A DNA stretch of 22,325 bases from Candidatus Segatella papionis (lineage in GTDB: Bacteria > Bacteroidota > Bacteroidia > Bacteroidales > Bacteroidaceae): contig DBLF01000069.1 in the NCBI GenBank assembly GCA_002297965.1, positions 90,394-112,718 on the forward strand, written 5' to 3'. A program made the translations under genes and the position numbers. Positions 7,060 through 13,817 of this stretch are shown here, one piece after another. Within the stretch, counting starts at the first letter, position 1; every line of letters begins with the position of its first letter. The notes below the pieces were generated by a model. The model had not been told where the DNA came from. It saw only the letters and a list, made by a program, of their open reading frames with translations, and did not search any database.

Positions 7060-8751
7060 TTATCCGAATACGAAAATAATGATTTGAATTGTTACGATTC
7101 TGAGGAACATGGCGAATGGATAGACATTCGCATATCCTACGGTTGGAGCGTCGGCTGAAGTCTGGTCACGCACGTAAGCCAAGGCTGATGGATTGGTGTT
7201 GGCACCAGCCAATACACCGAGCAGCGTATAGTAGTTGATGTGGAACACATACTTGCCGATGATGCCACCCAAGATGATAGGAATCATGGTGATGGCAATG
7301 CCGTAGAGAATCCAAGTCATTCCGCTCTCAGAGGCGATGGTCTGGATAAACTGCTCGCCTGTGCCGAGACCCACGCAAGCCAGGAAGATGCAGATGCCGA
7401 TTTCACGGAGCATCAGGTTGGCGGAAATGGTGTTGTAGGTGACGAGGTTGTACTTCGGACCGAAGTAACCTATCAGGATGGCAACCACCAATGGACCACC
7501 GGTCAATCCGAGACGCAAGTTCTCGTCGATGCCAGGGATGAAGAATGGGATGTTTGCCACGATGCAACCCAGCATGATGCCCAGGAAGATAGGGATGAGG
7601 TTAGGGTAGTTGAGTCGTTTCATCTGGTTACCCAAAACTTTCTCTGTGTGGGCGATGGCAAGCTCTGTGCCTACCACGGTCACACGGTCGCCTAGCTGGA
7701 GCTTCAAGTCTGGTGTGGCAATCAAATCCACACCGTTGCGGTTTACACGGGTGATGTTGGTGCCGAGGTTGGAGCGAATCTGCATCTGGCTGATGCTCTT
7801 GCCGTTGATGCCTGGTTTGGTGATGAGGATGCGTCGGGTGATGAGTTCCTTGCCAAACTTCTCGTCGCTCACTTGTACTTTCTCGCCGAGCAATGCGATG
7901 ATAGGTTCCTCTACGGTAGGGTGAGCCACAATCTGCAGGATGTCGCCCTCCTCGATGATGGTGTGTCCGTTAACCACTTCGTCGTGACGGTCCTCGTGAT
8001 TCTTGCGGATAATCTTAGAGACCATGAAGTCACGCTTCAAGATGTCGCGTACCTGTTTGATGGAGTCGTTGAAGACCATCTGGTTGGTTACCTGGATGGA
8101 GAAGGTGTTCAGGGTCATCGCCTCCAAGTGTCCCATGCCTCGCTTGGCAGCGGCTTCCTCGTCTTCCTTATTGATGCGTAACGCATACCTTAATATAATA
8201 AAGGAGAGAATCACGCCGAGCACACCCATCGGATAGGCGATGGCGTAACCTGCAGCGATGCTAGGAGCGTCGATGTGGCGAAGGTCGCTGAATGCCTGCT
8301 GTGCGGCACCGAGTCCTGGGGTATTGGTTACTGCACCCGAGAGAATACCAGCCATAGAGGTTATCGAAGTTCCCGATAGCGAGTAGATGCCGAGAGTGGT
8401 TGCGATGCTCAGTACAATCACGATGATGCTGAGCAAATTGAGGCTCTTGCCACCATTTTTGAAGGAAGAGAAGAAGCCTGGTCCTACCTCCAAACCGATG
8501 GAATAAACGAAGAGAATCAAGCCAAACTCCTTGAGGAAGTGGAGCAGATGCTCGTCAAGGTTGAGAGAGAAATGTCCAAAGATAAGTCCGATGAACAAGA
8601 TCCACGCCAAGCCCAGAGAAACGCCTTTTACTCTCAGCTTGCCCAAACTCAAGCCCAGTGTGATGACCAAAGCCAGTATCATCACTGAGTGGGCTACACC
8701 GCCTCCCCATAGATCAGGGAAGCCATAAAACAGATTCTTTAAGATCTCCAT
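7060..8751 (-). CDS. AspT/YidE-like transporter with paired RCK_C (TrkA-C) domains
   Basis: Integral membrane protein of 563 residues with the aspartate:alanine exchanger family layout. About five N-terminal helices (1-190) come first. A cytosolic insert with two RCK_C domains follows (about 210-290, and 297-375 containing GDRVTVVGTELAIAHTEKVLG). A second set of helices completes the protein, including conserved GLTGGPLVVAILIGYFGP and VLAGANTNPSALAYV. The RCK_C domains suggest gating by a ligand or nucleotide. Many Bacteroidales genomes annotate such proteins only as putative transporter, and the substrate is unknown. The gene leads a likely two-gene operon with the ThrE-like exporter and is divergent from mnmA. 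Confidence 0.88.
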   Translation of the reverse strand: MEILKNLFYGFPDLWGGGVAHSVMILALVITLGLSLGKLRVKGVSLGLAWILFIGLIFGHFSLNLDEHLLHFLKEFGLILFVYSIGLEVGPGFFSSFKNGGKSLNLLSIIVIVLSIATTLGIYSLSGTSITSMAGILSGAVTNTPGLGAAQQAFSDLRHIDAPSIAAGYAIAYPMGVLGVILSFIILRYALRINKEDEEAAAKRGMGHLEAMTLNTFSIQVTNQMVFNDSIKQVRDILKRDFMVSKIIRKNHEDRHDEVVNGHTIIEEGDILQIVAHPTVEEPIIALLGEKVQVSDEKFGKELITRRILITKPGINGKSISQMQIRSNLGTNITRVNRNGVDLIATPDLKLQLGDRVTVVGTELAIAHTEKVLGNQMKRLNYPNLIPIFLGIMLGCIVANIPFFIPGIDENLRLGLTGGPLVVAILIGYFGPKYNLVTYNTISANLMLREIGICIFLACVGLGTGEQFIQTIASESGMTWILYGIAITMIPIILGGIIGKYVFHINYYTLLGVLAGANTNPSALAYVRDQTSADAPTVGYANVYPFAMFLRIVTIQIIIFVFG

Positions 8752-8855
8752 GTTCTTTTATTTGATGTTATTGATTTTTACCTTTAAAAGGATTCATTCT
8801 TATCATAACTACGTATTGCGATTTTCGATGACCGCAGGTCTCTGATTTTCGATTG

Positions 8856-8863
8856 CAAAGGTA
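8856..8863 (-). promoter_or_regulatory. Probable promoter -7 element for the AspT/YidE-like operon
   Basis: TACCTTTG read on the minus strand and followed by CAATCG. A TTG lies only about 16 bases upstream, shorter than usual. The implied leader is about 100 bases. Confidence 0.5.
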
Positions 8864-9017
8864 TAGATAAAATCGAAAGCAAGAAAGCTTTTGCGTTAGA
8901 ATAAGTCGATTTTTGCTATAAGTATTTTCGATAGTATCGGGCGGGATGTTTTTATGTTATCCTACGGAACTTAGACGGAATTTAAACAGTTTTTTTTCTT
9001 TTCTCTGATTTTTTTTG

Positions 9018-9025
9018 TAATTTTG
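9018..9025 (+). promoter_or_regulatory. Probable promoter -7 element for mnmA
   Basis: TAATTTTG followed by CAGCC, the classic Bacteroidetes pattern also seen upstream of the DMT gene. The upstream position holds a T run instead of TTG, so the -33 element is weak. The start codon is about 50 bases downstream. Confidence 0.6.
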
Positions 9026-9076
9026 CAGCCATATCATATTTTGATAGATTTAGATTAAAATTTAAGGAATAGCAAT

Positions 9077-10156
9077 ATGGACATCAATGAGATAAAAGAC
9101 AAGCGCATCGCTGTGCTGCTTTCGGGCGGCGTGGATAGTTCGGTGGTCGTGTGGGAGTTCGCTCGACTGGGCTTGCATCCCGACTGCTTCTACATCAAGA
9201 TTGGTCCTGAGGAGAAGGAGGAGTGGGATTGCTCCTCTGAGGAGGACTTGGAGATGGCTACTGCCGTGGCTCGCAAGTATGGTTGCAAGCTGGAGGTGGT
9301 GGATTGCCACAAGGAGTATTGGAGCGAGGTGACTCGCTACACCATGGACAAGGTGAAGGCGGGCTACACGCCGAATCCCGACGTGATGTGCAACCGACTC
9401 ATCAAGTTTGGTGCCTTCGACGAGAAGATGGGACACAACTACGACCTCATCGCCACAGGGCATTATGCGCAGACCGAGACGGACGAGAATGGCGACAAAT
9501 GGCTTGTAACGAGTCCCGACCCCGTGAAGGACCAGACCGACTTCTTGGCTCAGATAGAGAGTTGGCAATTGAAAAAAGCGATTTTCCCTATCGGCCATCA
9601 CATCAAAAATGAAGTTCGTGAGATTGCCGAGGAGGAGCATCTCATCAATGCCAAGCGCAAGGATAGCCAAGGAATTTGCTTCCTCGGACAGATTAATTAT
9701 AATGATTACATCCGTCGATACTTGGGCGAGAACCCTGGCGATGTCATCGAGATGGAGACGGGCAAGAAGATAGGCGAGCACAAGGGCTTGTGGTTCCACA
9801 CCATCGGTCAGCGCAAGGGCTTGGGCTTTGGTGGCGGTCCTTGGTTCGTTATCAAGAAGGATGTGGAGCACAATATTCTCTATGTGAGCCATGGCTACGA
9901 CCCTCAGACTGCCTACAAGAAGGATTTCCCGCTGCACGATTTCCATTTCTTGACCCGAGAGGTGGCTATGCAGAAGGTGACCTTCAAGATTCGCCACACG
10001 CCAGAGTATCATCCTGCCACCATCGAGCGTTTGGAGGATGGCAGGTGGATGATTCACTCAGAGGAAGCCATCCACGGTGTGGCTCCGGGGCAATTCTGCG
10101 TGGTCTATGATGAGAACCACCATCGTTGCTATGGCTCGGGCGAGATTACTGTTTAA
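9077..10156 (+). CDS. mnmA: tRNA-specific 2-thiouridylase MnmA
   Basis: Cytosolic ATP-dependent enzyme of 359 residues that inserts sulfur at C2 of the wobble uridine (U34) of tRNAs for Lys, Glu and Gln. The N-terminal ATP-pyrophosphatase loop SGGVDSS is at 16-22. The nucleophilic cysteine is in PDVMC (Cys105), and the sulfur-relay cysteine is in QGICFLGQ (Cys201). The tRNA-binding and C-terminal beta domains follow (GLWFHTIGQRKGLGFGG near 235). Length and motif order match the family, and all key residues are present. Bacteroidetes often carry two MnmA paralogues, so this may be one of a pair. The start ATG follows AAGGAATAGCAAT. The last 11 bases overlap the 3' end of the convergent histidine kinase gene. 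Confidence 0.95.
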   Translation: MDINEIKDKRIAVLLSGGVDSSVVVWEFARLGLHPDCFYIKIGPEEKEEWDCSSEEDLEMATAVARKYGCKLEVVDCHKEYWSEVTRYTMDKVKAGYTPNPDVMCNRLIKFGAFDEKMGHNYDLIATGHYAQTETDENGDKWLVTSPDPVKDQTDFLAQIESWQLKKAIFPIGHHIKNEVREIAEEEHLINAKRKDSQGICFLGQINYNDYIRRYLGENPGDVIEMETGKKIGEHKGLWFHTIGQRKGLGFGGGPWFVIKKDVEHNILYVSHGYDPQTAYKKDFPLHDFHFLTREVAMQKVTFKIRHTPEYHPATIERLEDGRWMIHSEEAIHGVAPGQFCVVYDENHHRCYGSGEITV

Positions 10157-12854
10157 GCTCCAGTATCTCTTTTAGTTCCTTGGCGACGGTTTGTGTGAAA
10201 GCTTTGATTTGCTGCGCATCCAGCTCCTGGATGTGTTCGGGCGATAAAGCCTTGATTTGTTCCAGACAGTCCAGTTTTATCATCGTGGCGATCGGGAGGA
10301 GCTTGTGGGCAATCTTCCCGATCTTTCTGATTTCGACTGTCTTTTCGATTTCGACTGTCTTTCCGATTTCGACTGTCTTTTCGATTTCGACTGTTTTTTC
10401 GATTTCGACATTCTTCAAAGCTTGGGCTAGGCTTTCCTGATAGCCAGCTAGCTCTTGCTTCACCGTGGTGTAAATCTCGTAGGCAGCGTCTTCGTCGTCT
10501 TCGGCGAAAACCAAGAGTGGGGCGAATCGAGAAGGGATATTCTTGGAAGTATTCTTTTCGTCTTGCTTGTTTTCGTCTTGCTCGCTTTCGGTAGGAACTT
10601 TTTCTTCTTCTGGAGTTTCGATTTTCCCCAGTTTCTTCTCCATAAACTGTTTGAGATCATCCACAGTGAATGGTTTGAAGAGACAGTCGTCGAACCCTGC
10701 TTCTATCAGTTGCGGCTTGATGCTCTCGTCGTGGGCGGTCATGGCAATCACGGTCATGTTGTTGTGGTTGATGTGCTTGATGAGTTCCGTGCCGTTCATT
10801 TCGGGCATTTCGATGTCGGTGAGCATGAAGATAGGTTGCTCGTTGTGCAAGACGGTGAGGGCTTCGGTGACGTGGTTGCAGGCGAAGACTTGCCAAGTGT
10901 CTCCTACCAGTTTGCTTAAGATTTTTTGAAGCAACTGGAGTTGGAGCTTGTCATCGTCGAGTACGAGAATCTTTCGGTTGGCGAGGGGGTGAGCCTCACG
11001 GTCTGCCTCGCTCGTAGCCTCCTGTTTCTGCGAGGAGGAAAATTGTTTCTGCGAAGACGCAAATTGTTTCTGCGAGAAGGAGGACTCGTTCTTTTCGTTC
11101 TCTTCTTGTCTTTCGGAAGAAGGGAGAATCGGGAGGGTTACGGTGAAGGTAGAGCCTTCGCCAACAGCCGACTCAACATGGATTTCGCCGTGGAGCAGGG
11201 AGACGAGCTCCTTGGTAATGGAGAGTCCCAGTCCTGTTCCCTCAATGCCTTGTGCGCTCTTGAGTCTGGTGAAGGCTTGGAAAACCTTTTCCTTCTCTTC
11301 GCTCGTCATTCCCTTGCCCGTGTCCTTTACGCTCAGGGTAAGCCAATAAGAGTCTTTTGGGGCAGAAGGTTGGGTGGAAGCTTTCTCAGCCGAGGTTTTG
11401 ATGGAAGCTTGGATGCTGATACTTCCTTGCTCCGTATATTTGATGGCGTTGCTTATCAGATTATCCAATATTTGGCGAATTCTGAAAGCGTCGGCTTCGA
11501 AAAGACTTTCAGTCTTCTTCTCCTTCTCCAAGCTCTTTTCATTCTTCAAGCCCTTTTCATTCTCCAAGCTCTTTTCATTCTCCAAGCTCTCCTTCTCCTT
11601 CTTCAAGCCCTTTTCAGGCTTCTGTTCTTTCTGATATTCTTCTGCCTGTTTGGAATCGTCCGTAATCTCGAATGCGATTTTCAATCCCTTTTCTTCGGCT
11701 CTTAGTCGCATTCCATCCACACTTTCCGCTACCAGTTGGGCAGGGACGAAAGACTCTATATGCGTCTTCATCAGTCCGTTTTCCAGCTGGTGGTAGTCTA
11801 GCAGGGAGGCTACGAGCTTGGAGAGATGGGTGGCGGAACTCTTGATGTTGCCCAGGCACTCGATGCCCTGTGGGTCGCTCACGTAATCCTTCATCAGGTC
11901 GATGAAGCCCGCGATAGAGGCGGCTGGCGCCTTGATGTCGTGGGTGATGGTGAGGAGCAGGCGTTCGCGCTGGTTCATGATGCGCTTGATTTCCTCGTTG
12001 GCGGCCTTTAGGCTTTCGTTGGCTTGGTTGGTCTCCTCGTTGGCAGCCTCCAGGTTTTCTCGGTAGAGGCGTTCCTTCTTGGTGTCTCTCCAGATGTACC
12101 AGAACAGGATGAGGGAGGCCAGGATGGCCACGATGGCGAGCATGGCGATTTGCCAAAGCAAGTGCTTGCGGGCTTCCATTGCCTTGTTGATGGCTTGCTG
12201 CATGGAGTTTCGCTCACGCTGGTGGTATTCGTTCAACTGCTTGGCGGAGCGCAGCGCCATCTTGGCGTTCACCATCTTGAGGTCTTCCATTTCCTTGTTA
12301 ATGTTCTCGCTGTGCTTTTGGGAAGTATGCTTCTCCTTTTTCTCGATTTGTTCGAGGATGTCTGCCACGTTTTCCGCCACGTTCACAGGGGTAGCCACGG
12401 AGTCGATGATGGCCTTGTTGCTGTCTTTCTTTACGCTCAGGGTCTCGGCGTGCTGCTTCTTGAAGGCGTCGGCGAGTCGGCGGAAAAATCCCTTGCGGGT
12501 TTTCACCACTTCCACGGTGGTGTGCTTCGCCTCTTGGGTTTGGGGAGCCTTGGTGTGTACCATCACGGAGTCCTTGCCCATGTTCAGATTCTCCACCTTG
12601 TCGTGCAGGAAGTTGGGGCTGGGCTTGCCTTCCATTGCCTCTGCTAGTTGGCGCAGGTTGGTTTGCTCCTCCTTGAGCAGGGCAGACATGGTGCTGTCGG
12701 CGTTGTCCCTTTTGTGGATGTACTCTCGGGAGGCTTGGTTGATGGCGATGATTGACTTGGTGTTGCTATAGACGAGGCTGATGGCCATCACCAGTACGAT
12801 GGCGATGGCGCAATAGCCGATGGCAACCTTGATAGGAACGTTATTCTTGTGCAT
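10146..12854 (-). CDS. Hybrid sensor histidine kinase with receiver and C-terminal HPt-like domain
   Basis: Membrane-bound phosphorelay kinase of 902 residues. A first membrane helix (about 8-30) is followed by a mainly helical periplasmic region, a second helix (232-255) and a coiled coil. The dimerisation domain has His305 in ITHDIKAP. The ATPase domain has the N-box near 461-472, DTGKGM at 511-516 and GTGLGLS at 539-545. The receiver has DDD at 633-635, Asp680 and Lys727. The C-terminal part resembles Bacteroidales HPt ends with AHKLLP and His850. Low-complexity repeats interrupt it at three places: a SLENEK repeat inside the ATPase domain (about 420-446), an SSQKQF linker (594-611), and a KTVEIE repeat before the HPt histidine (816-845). 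The ATG at 12854 lies just downstream of a housekeeping-type promoter. The likely partner is the sigma-54 activator two genes upstream. Confidence 0.92.
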   Translation of the reverse strand: MHKNNVPIKVAIGYCAIAIVLVMAISLVYSNTKSIIAINQASREYIHKRDNADSTMSALLKEEQTNLRQLAEAMEGKPSPNFLHDKVENLNMGKDSVMVHTKAPQTQEAKHTTVEVVKTRKGFFRRLADAFKKQHAETLSVKKDSNKAIIDSVATPVNVAENVADILEQIEKKEKHTSQKHSENINKEMEDLKMVNAKMALRSAKQLNEYHQRERNSMQQAINKAMEARKHLLWQIAMLAIVAILASLILFWYIWRDTKKERLYRENLEAANEETNQANESLKAANEEIKRIMNQRERLLLTITHDIKAPAASIAGFIDLMKDYVSDPQGIECLGNIKSSATHLSKLVASLLDYHQLENGLMKTHIESFVPAQLVAESVDGMRLRAEEKGLKIAFEITDDSKQAEEYQKEQKPEKGLKKEKESLENEKSLENEKGLKNEKSLEKEKKTESLFEADAFRIRQILDNLISNAIKYTEQGSISIQASIKTSAEKASTQPSAPKDSYWLTLSVKDTGKGMTSEEKEKVFQAFTRLKSAQGIEGTGLGLSITKELVSLLHGEIHVESAVGEGSTFTVTLPILPSSERQEENEKNESSFSQKQFASSQKQFSSSQKQEATSEADREAHPLANRKILVLDDDKLQLQLLQKILSKLVGDTWQVFACNHVTEALTVLHNEQPIFMLTDIEMPEMNGTELIKHINHNNMTVIAMTAHDESIKPQLIEAGFDDCLFKPFTVDDLKQFMEKKLGKIETPEEEKVPTESEQDENKQDEKNTSKNIPSRFAPLLVFAEDDEDAAYEIYTTVKQELAGYQESLAQALKNVEIEKTVEIEKTVEIGKTVEIEKTVEIRKIGKIAHKLLPIATMIKLDCLEQIKALSPEHIQELDAQQIKAFTQTVAKELKEILELKQ
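10331..10410 (-). repeat. In-frame 18-bp tandem repeat in the kinase HPt-like domain
   Basis: Units of 18 bp start at 10331, 10349, 10367 and 10385, with a partial fifth at 10403. The plus-strand unit is TTTCGACTGTCTTTTCGA with one or two changes per copy. It encodes the hexapeptide KTVEIE and lies between the first helices of the HPt-like domain and the segment holding its histidine. Confidence 0.92.
11023..11085 (-). repeat. In-frame 21-bp tandem repeat in the kinase ATPase-receiver linker
   Basis: TGTTTCTGCG recurs at 11023, 11044 and 11065 as a 21-bp unit encoding SSQKQF plus one variable residue. It lies in the flexible linker between the ATPase and receiver domains. Confidence 0.85.
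11524..11615 (-). repeat. In-frame 18-bp tandem repeat inside the kinase ATPase domain
   Basis: Units such as TTCTCCAAGCTCTTTTCA start at 11524, 11542 and 11560, and degenerate units continue from 11578. They encode SLENEK/GLKNEK hexapeptides, which form a highly charged insert just before the N-box of the ATPase domain. Confidence 0.9.
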
Positions 12855-12880
12855 GATGCTGCTGTTTTCTTTTTTGTGTG

Positions 12881-12910
12881 CAAAGTTAGCATAAATCAGG
12901 GAAAAACCAA
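12881..12910 (-). promoter_or_regulatory. Housekeeping-type promoter for the hybrid kinase gene
   Basis: Read on the minus strand: TTG at 12910-12908, exactly 19 bases, then TAACTTTG at 12888-12881. This is a near-ideal Bacteroidetes promoter. The transcript start would lie about 20 bases before the ATG, giving a very short leader, so the kinase can be expressed independently of the sigma-54 promoter upstream. Confidence 0.75.
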
Positions 12911-12929
12911 AATAAAAAGAAAAAAAACT

Positions 12930-13046
12930 TGCTTGTTGGCTGCTTGCCGGCGAAGAAGAAAAATGCTTGTTGGCTGCTTGCCGTCGGATTGCAAATCCGC
13001 CGGAACCTTCGCTTCCCCTATAGTTGCAAATCCGCCGGAACCTTCG
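12930..13046. repeat. Paired intergenic repeats upstream of the kinase promoter
   Basis: TGCTTGTTGGCTGCTTGCCG occurs at 12930-12949 and 12964-12983 (34-bp spacing). A 23-bp word beginning TTGCAAATCCGCCGGAACC occurs at 12989-13011 and 13024-13046 (35-bp spacing). Between the pairs is the dyad CGGATT-GCA-AATCCG at 12985-12999. CGGATT/AATCCG dyads of this type recur in intergenic DNA of several Bacteroidetes, by recollection. The rest of the 358-base gap (12855-13212) is AT-rich with no gene seen. Confidence 0.8.
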
Positions 13047-13062
13047 TTCTCCCTATAAACGA

Positions 13063-13104
13063 GTTAGGAGACCAATGAAAAATGATTCCCATTGGTCTCC
13101 TAAC
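13063..13104. terminator. Perfect 15-bp hairpin between the small secreted protein and the kinase
   Basis: GTTAGGAGACCAATG at 13063-13077 pairs perfectly with CATTGGTCTCCTAAC at 13090-13104 across a 12-base loop. It lies about 110 bases beyond the stop of the small gene and is a good candidate for the end of its transcript. No U run follows on either strand, so it may instead be a 3'-protecting stem or a protein site. Confidence 0.5.
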
Positions 13105-13212
13105 TAATTGAAAGCGACGCGTAATTAATGTTTTGTTTGTCTATTTACTTATTTTTCTTTCTTAAATAGTCTATGAGTTTAATTCTTCGTATTACTGTTT
13201 TTTGAAGGTAAT

Positions 13213-13473
13213 TTACTCGGCAACCACTGAACTTGTCTGTGCGGCAGAGTTGGTTGTTGTGGCTGTGTCGGCTGGAGTCTGTGTAGGCTGAGCTGGAGTC
13301 TCTGCTGTCTGTGCTGGAGTCTGCTCTGCTGCTGTAGTGTCGGCTGGCTGAGCTGGAGCTACTGTGTCAGCTGGAGCTGCTGCAGAAACACTTGCCATCT
13401 TGTTGCTGGCGAATACGTTGCTAACTGAAACCATTACCATAGCTGCGATAGCTGCGAATACTAACTTTTTCAT
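13213..13473 (-). CDS. Small secreted Ala/Pro/Thr/Gln-rich protein
   Basis: An 86-residue protein of no recognised family. Residues 1-22 form a standard signal peptide (MKKLVFAAIAAMVMVSVSNV then FA|S), with cleavage predicted after Ala22 and no lipobox cysteine. The mature part of about 64 residues is low complexity, with repeated PADT, PAQP and QTPA motifs. It has no cysteine or aromatic residues, and is probably disordered and exported to the periplasm or beyond. A sigma-54-type promoter lies about 120 bases upstream and a sigma-54 activator gene upstream of that. The kinase gene lies downstream. This makes it the probable target of the two-component pair. It could be an extracytoplasmic adaptor, a signal, or a linker-like surface peptide; no function can be assigned. 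Confidence 0.75.
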   Translation of the reverse strand: MKKLVFAAIAAMVMVSVSNVFASNKMASVSAAAPADTVAPAQPADTTAAEQTPAQTAETPAQPTQTPADTATTTNSAAQTSSVVAE

Positions 13474-13594
13474 AATCTTACTGTTTTTAAATTGTGAATA
13501 TTATTATTGTTTATTATTTTCTCTTTGTGAACTGCCTCGTTTGCTTCATTGCTCGTTTGCTTTGTTGCTCGTTTGCGAGTTCACTATCTAATAT

Positions 13595-13611
13595 TACAAT
13601 AGCCGTGCCAA
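13595..13611 (-). promoter_or_regulatory. Sigma-54 (RpoN) promoter for the small secreted protein
   Basis: Minus-strand TTGGCACG at 13611-13604, four bases (GCTA), then TTGTA at 13599-13595. It matches the RpoN consensus TTGGCACG-N4-TTGCA at all but one position (T for C in the -12 element), with correct spacing. The expected start is about 12 bases downstream, leaving a leader of roughly 110 bases. A second TTGGCACG at 13665-13658 lacks a convincing -12 element. Confidence 0.78.
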
Positions 13612-13678
13612 AAACAGTAGATTTTTCTTAACTCGTTGATAATCAAAAGAAATCGCTCGTGCCAATATTTCCTGCCAT

Positions 13679-13756
13679 TGTGGAAAGTGGGGAAATAGTG
13701 TGGAATTATTCCACAAAATAGTGTGGAAGGGGGAATGGGGAATTCCACAATTCCCC
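13679..13756 (-). promoter_or_regulatory. Candidate enhancer (UAS) for the sigma-54 activator: TGTGGAA half-sites
   Basis: TGTGGAA occurs at 13679, 13699 and 13722, and its complement TTCCACA at 13709 and 13743. The central pair makes a perfect 17-bp palindrome (TGTGGAAT-T-ATTCCACA, 13699-13715). A further perfect dyad, GGGGAATT-CCAC-AATTCCCC, spans 13737-13756. The palindrome is about 100 bp upstream of the -24 element, the typical distance for activator sites of the NtrC type. The likely binder is the regulator encoded immediately upstream. Confidence 0.65.
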
Positions 13757-13758
13757 AT

Positions 13759-13804
13759 CTTGAACCGACAAAGCTGCACACCTTGAACCGACAAAGCTCC
13801 CCAC
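13759..13804. repeat. Two 23-bp direct repeats between the UAS and the regulator stop
   Basis: CTTGAACCGACAAAGCT occurs at 13759-13775 and 13782-13798, with similar flanks giving a 23-bp period. The pair lies between the 3' end of the regulator gene and the TGTGGAA cluster. Together with the sigma-54 promoter and UAS this accounts for most of the 344-base gap 13474-13817. The remainder, next to the small gene, is AT-rich leader. Confidence 0.8.
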
Positions 13805-13817
13805 ACCAAGAAAGAGT

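Larger units (their letters stand above)
8752..9076. other. Divergent intergenic region between AspT/YidE-like gene and mnmA
   Basis: No gene is seen in these 325 bases. They hold a candidate promoter for each flanking gene, listed separately. TTTTCGAT or its complement recurs about five times (for example at 8822, 8846 and 8926). This AT-rich word also makes up the core of tandem arrays elsewhere in the window, but here its spacing is irregular. Confidence 0.6.

Noticed and set aside
9062..10057. A 331-codon open frame antisense to mnmA
   Set aside because: It lies fully within a gene with all catalytic motifs, has no recognisable domain or promoter, and is explained by codon bias on the opposite strand.
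13584..13809. Short minus-strand open frames in the gap between the regulator and the small secreted protein
   Set aside because: They run across the sigma-54 promoter and the TGTGGAA palindromes, which better explain the sequence. No start signal or domain was seen.
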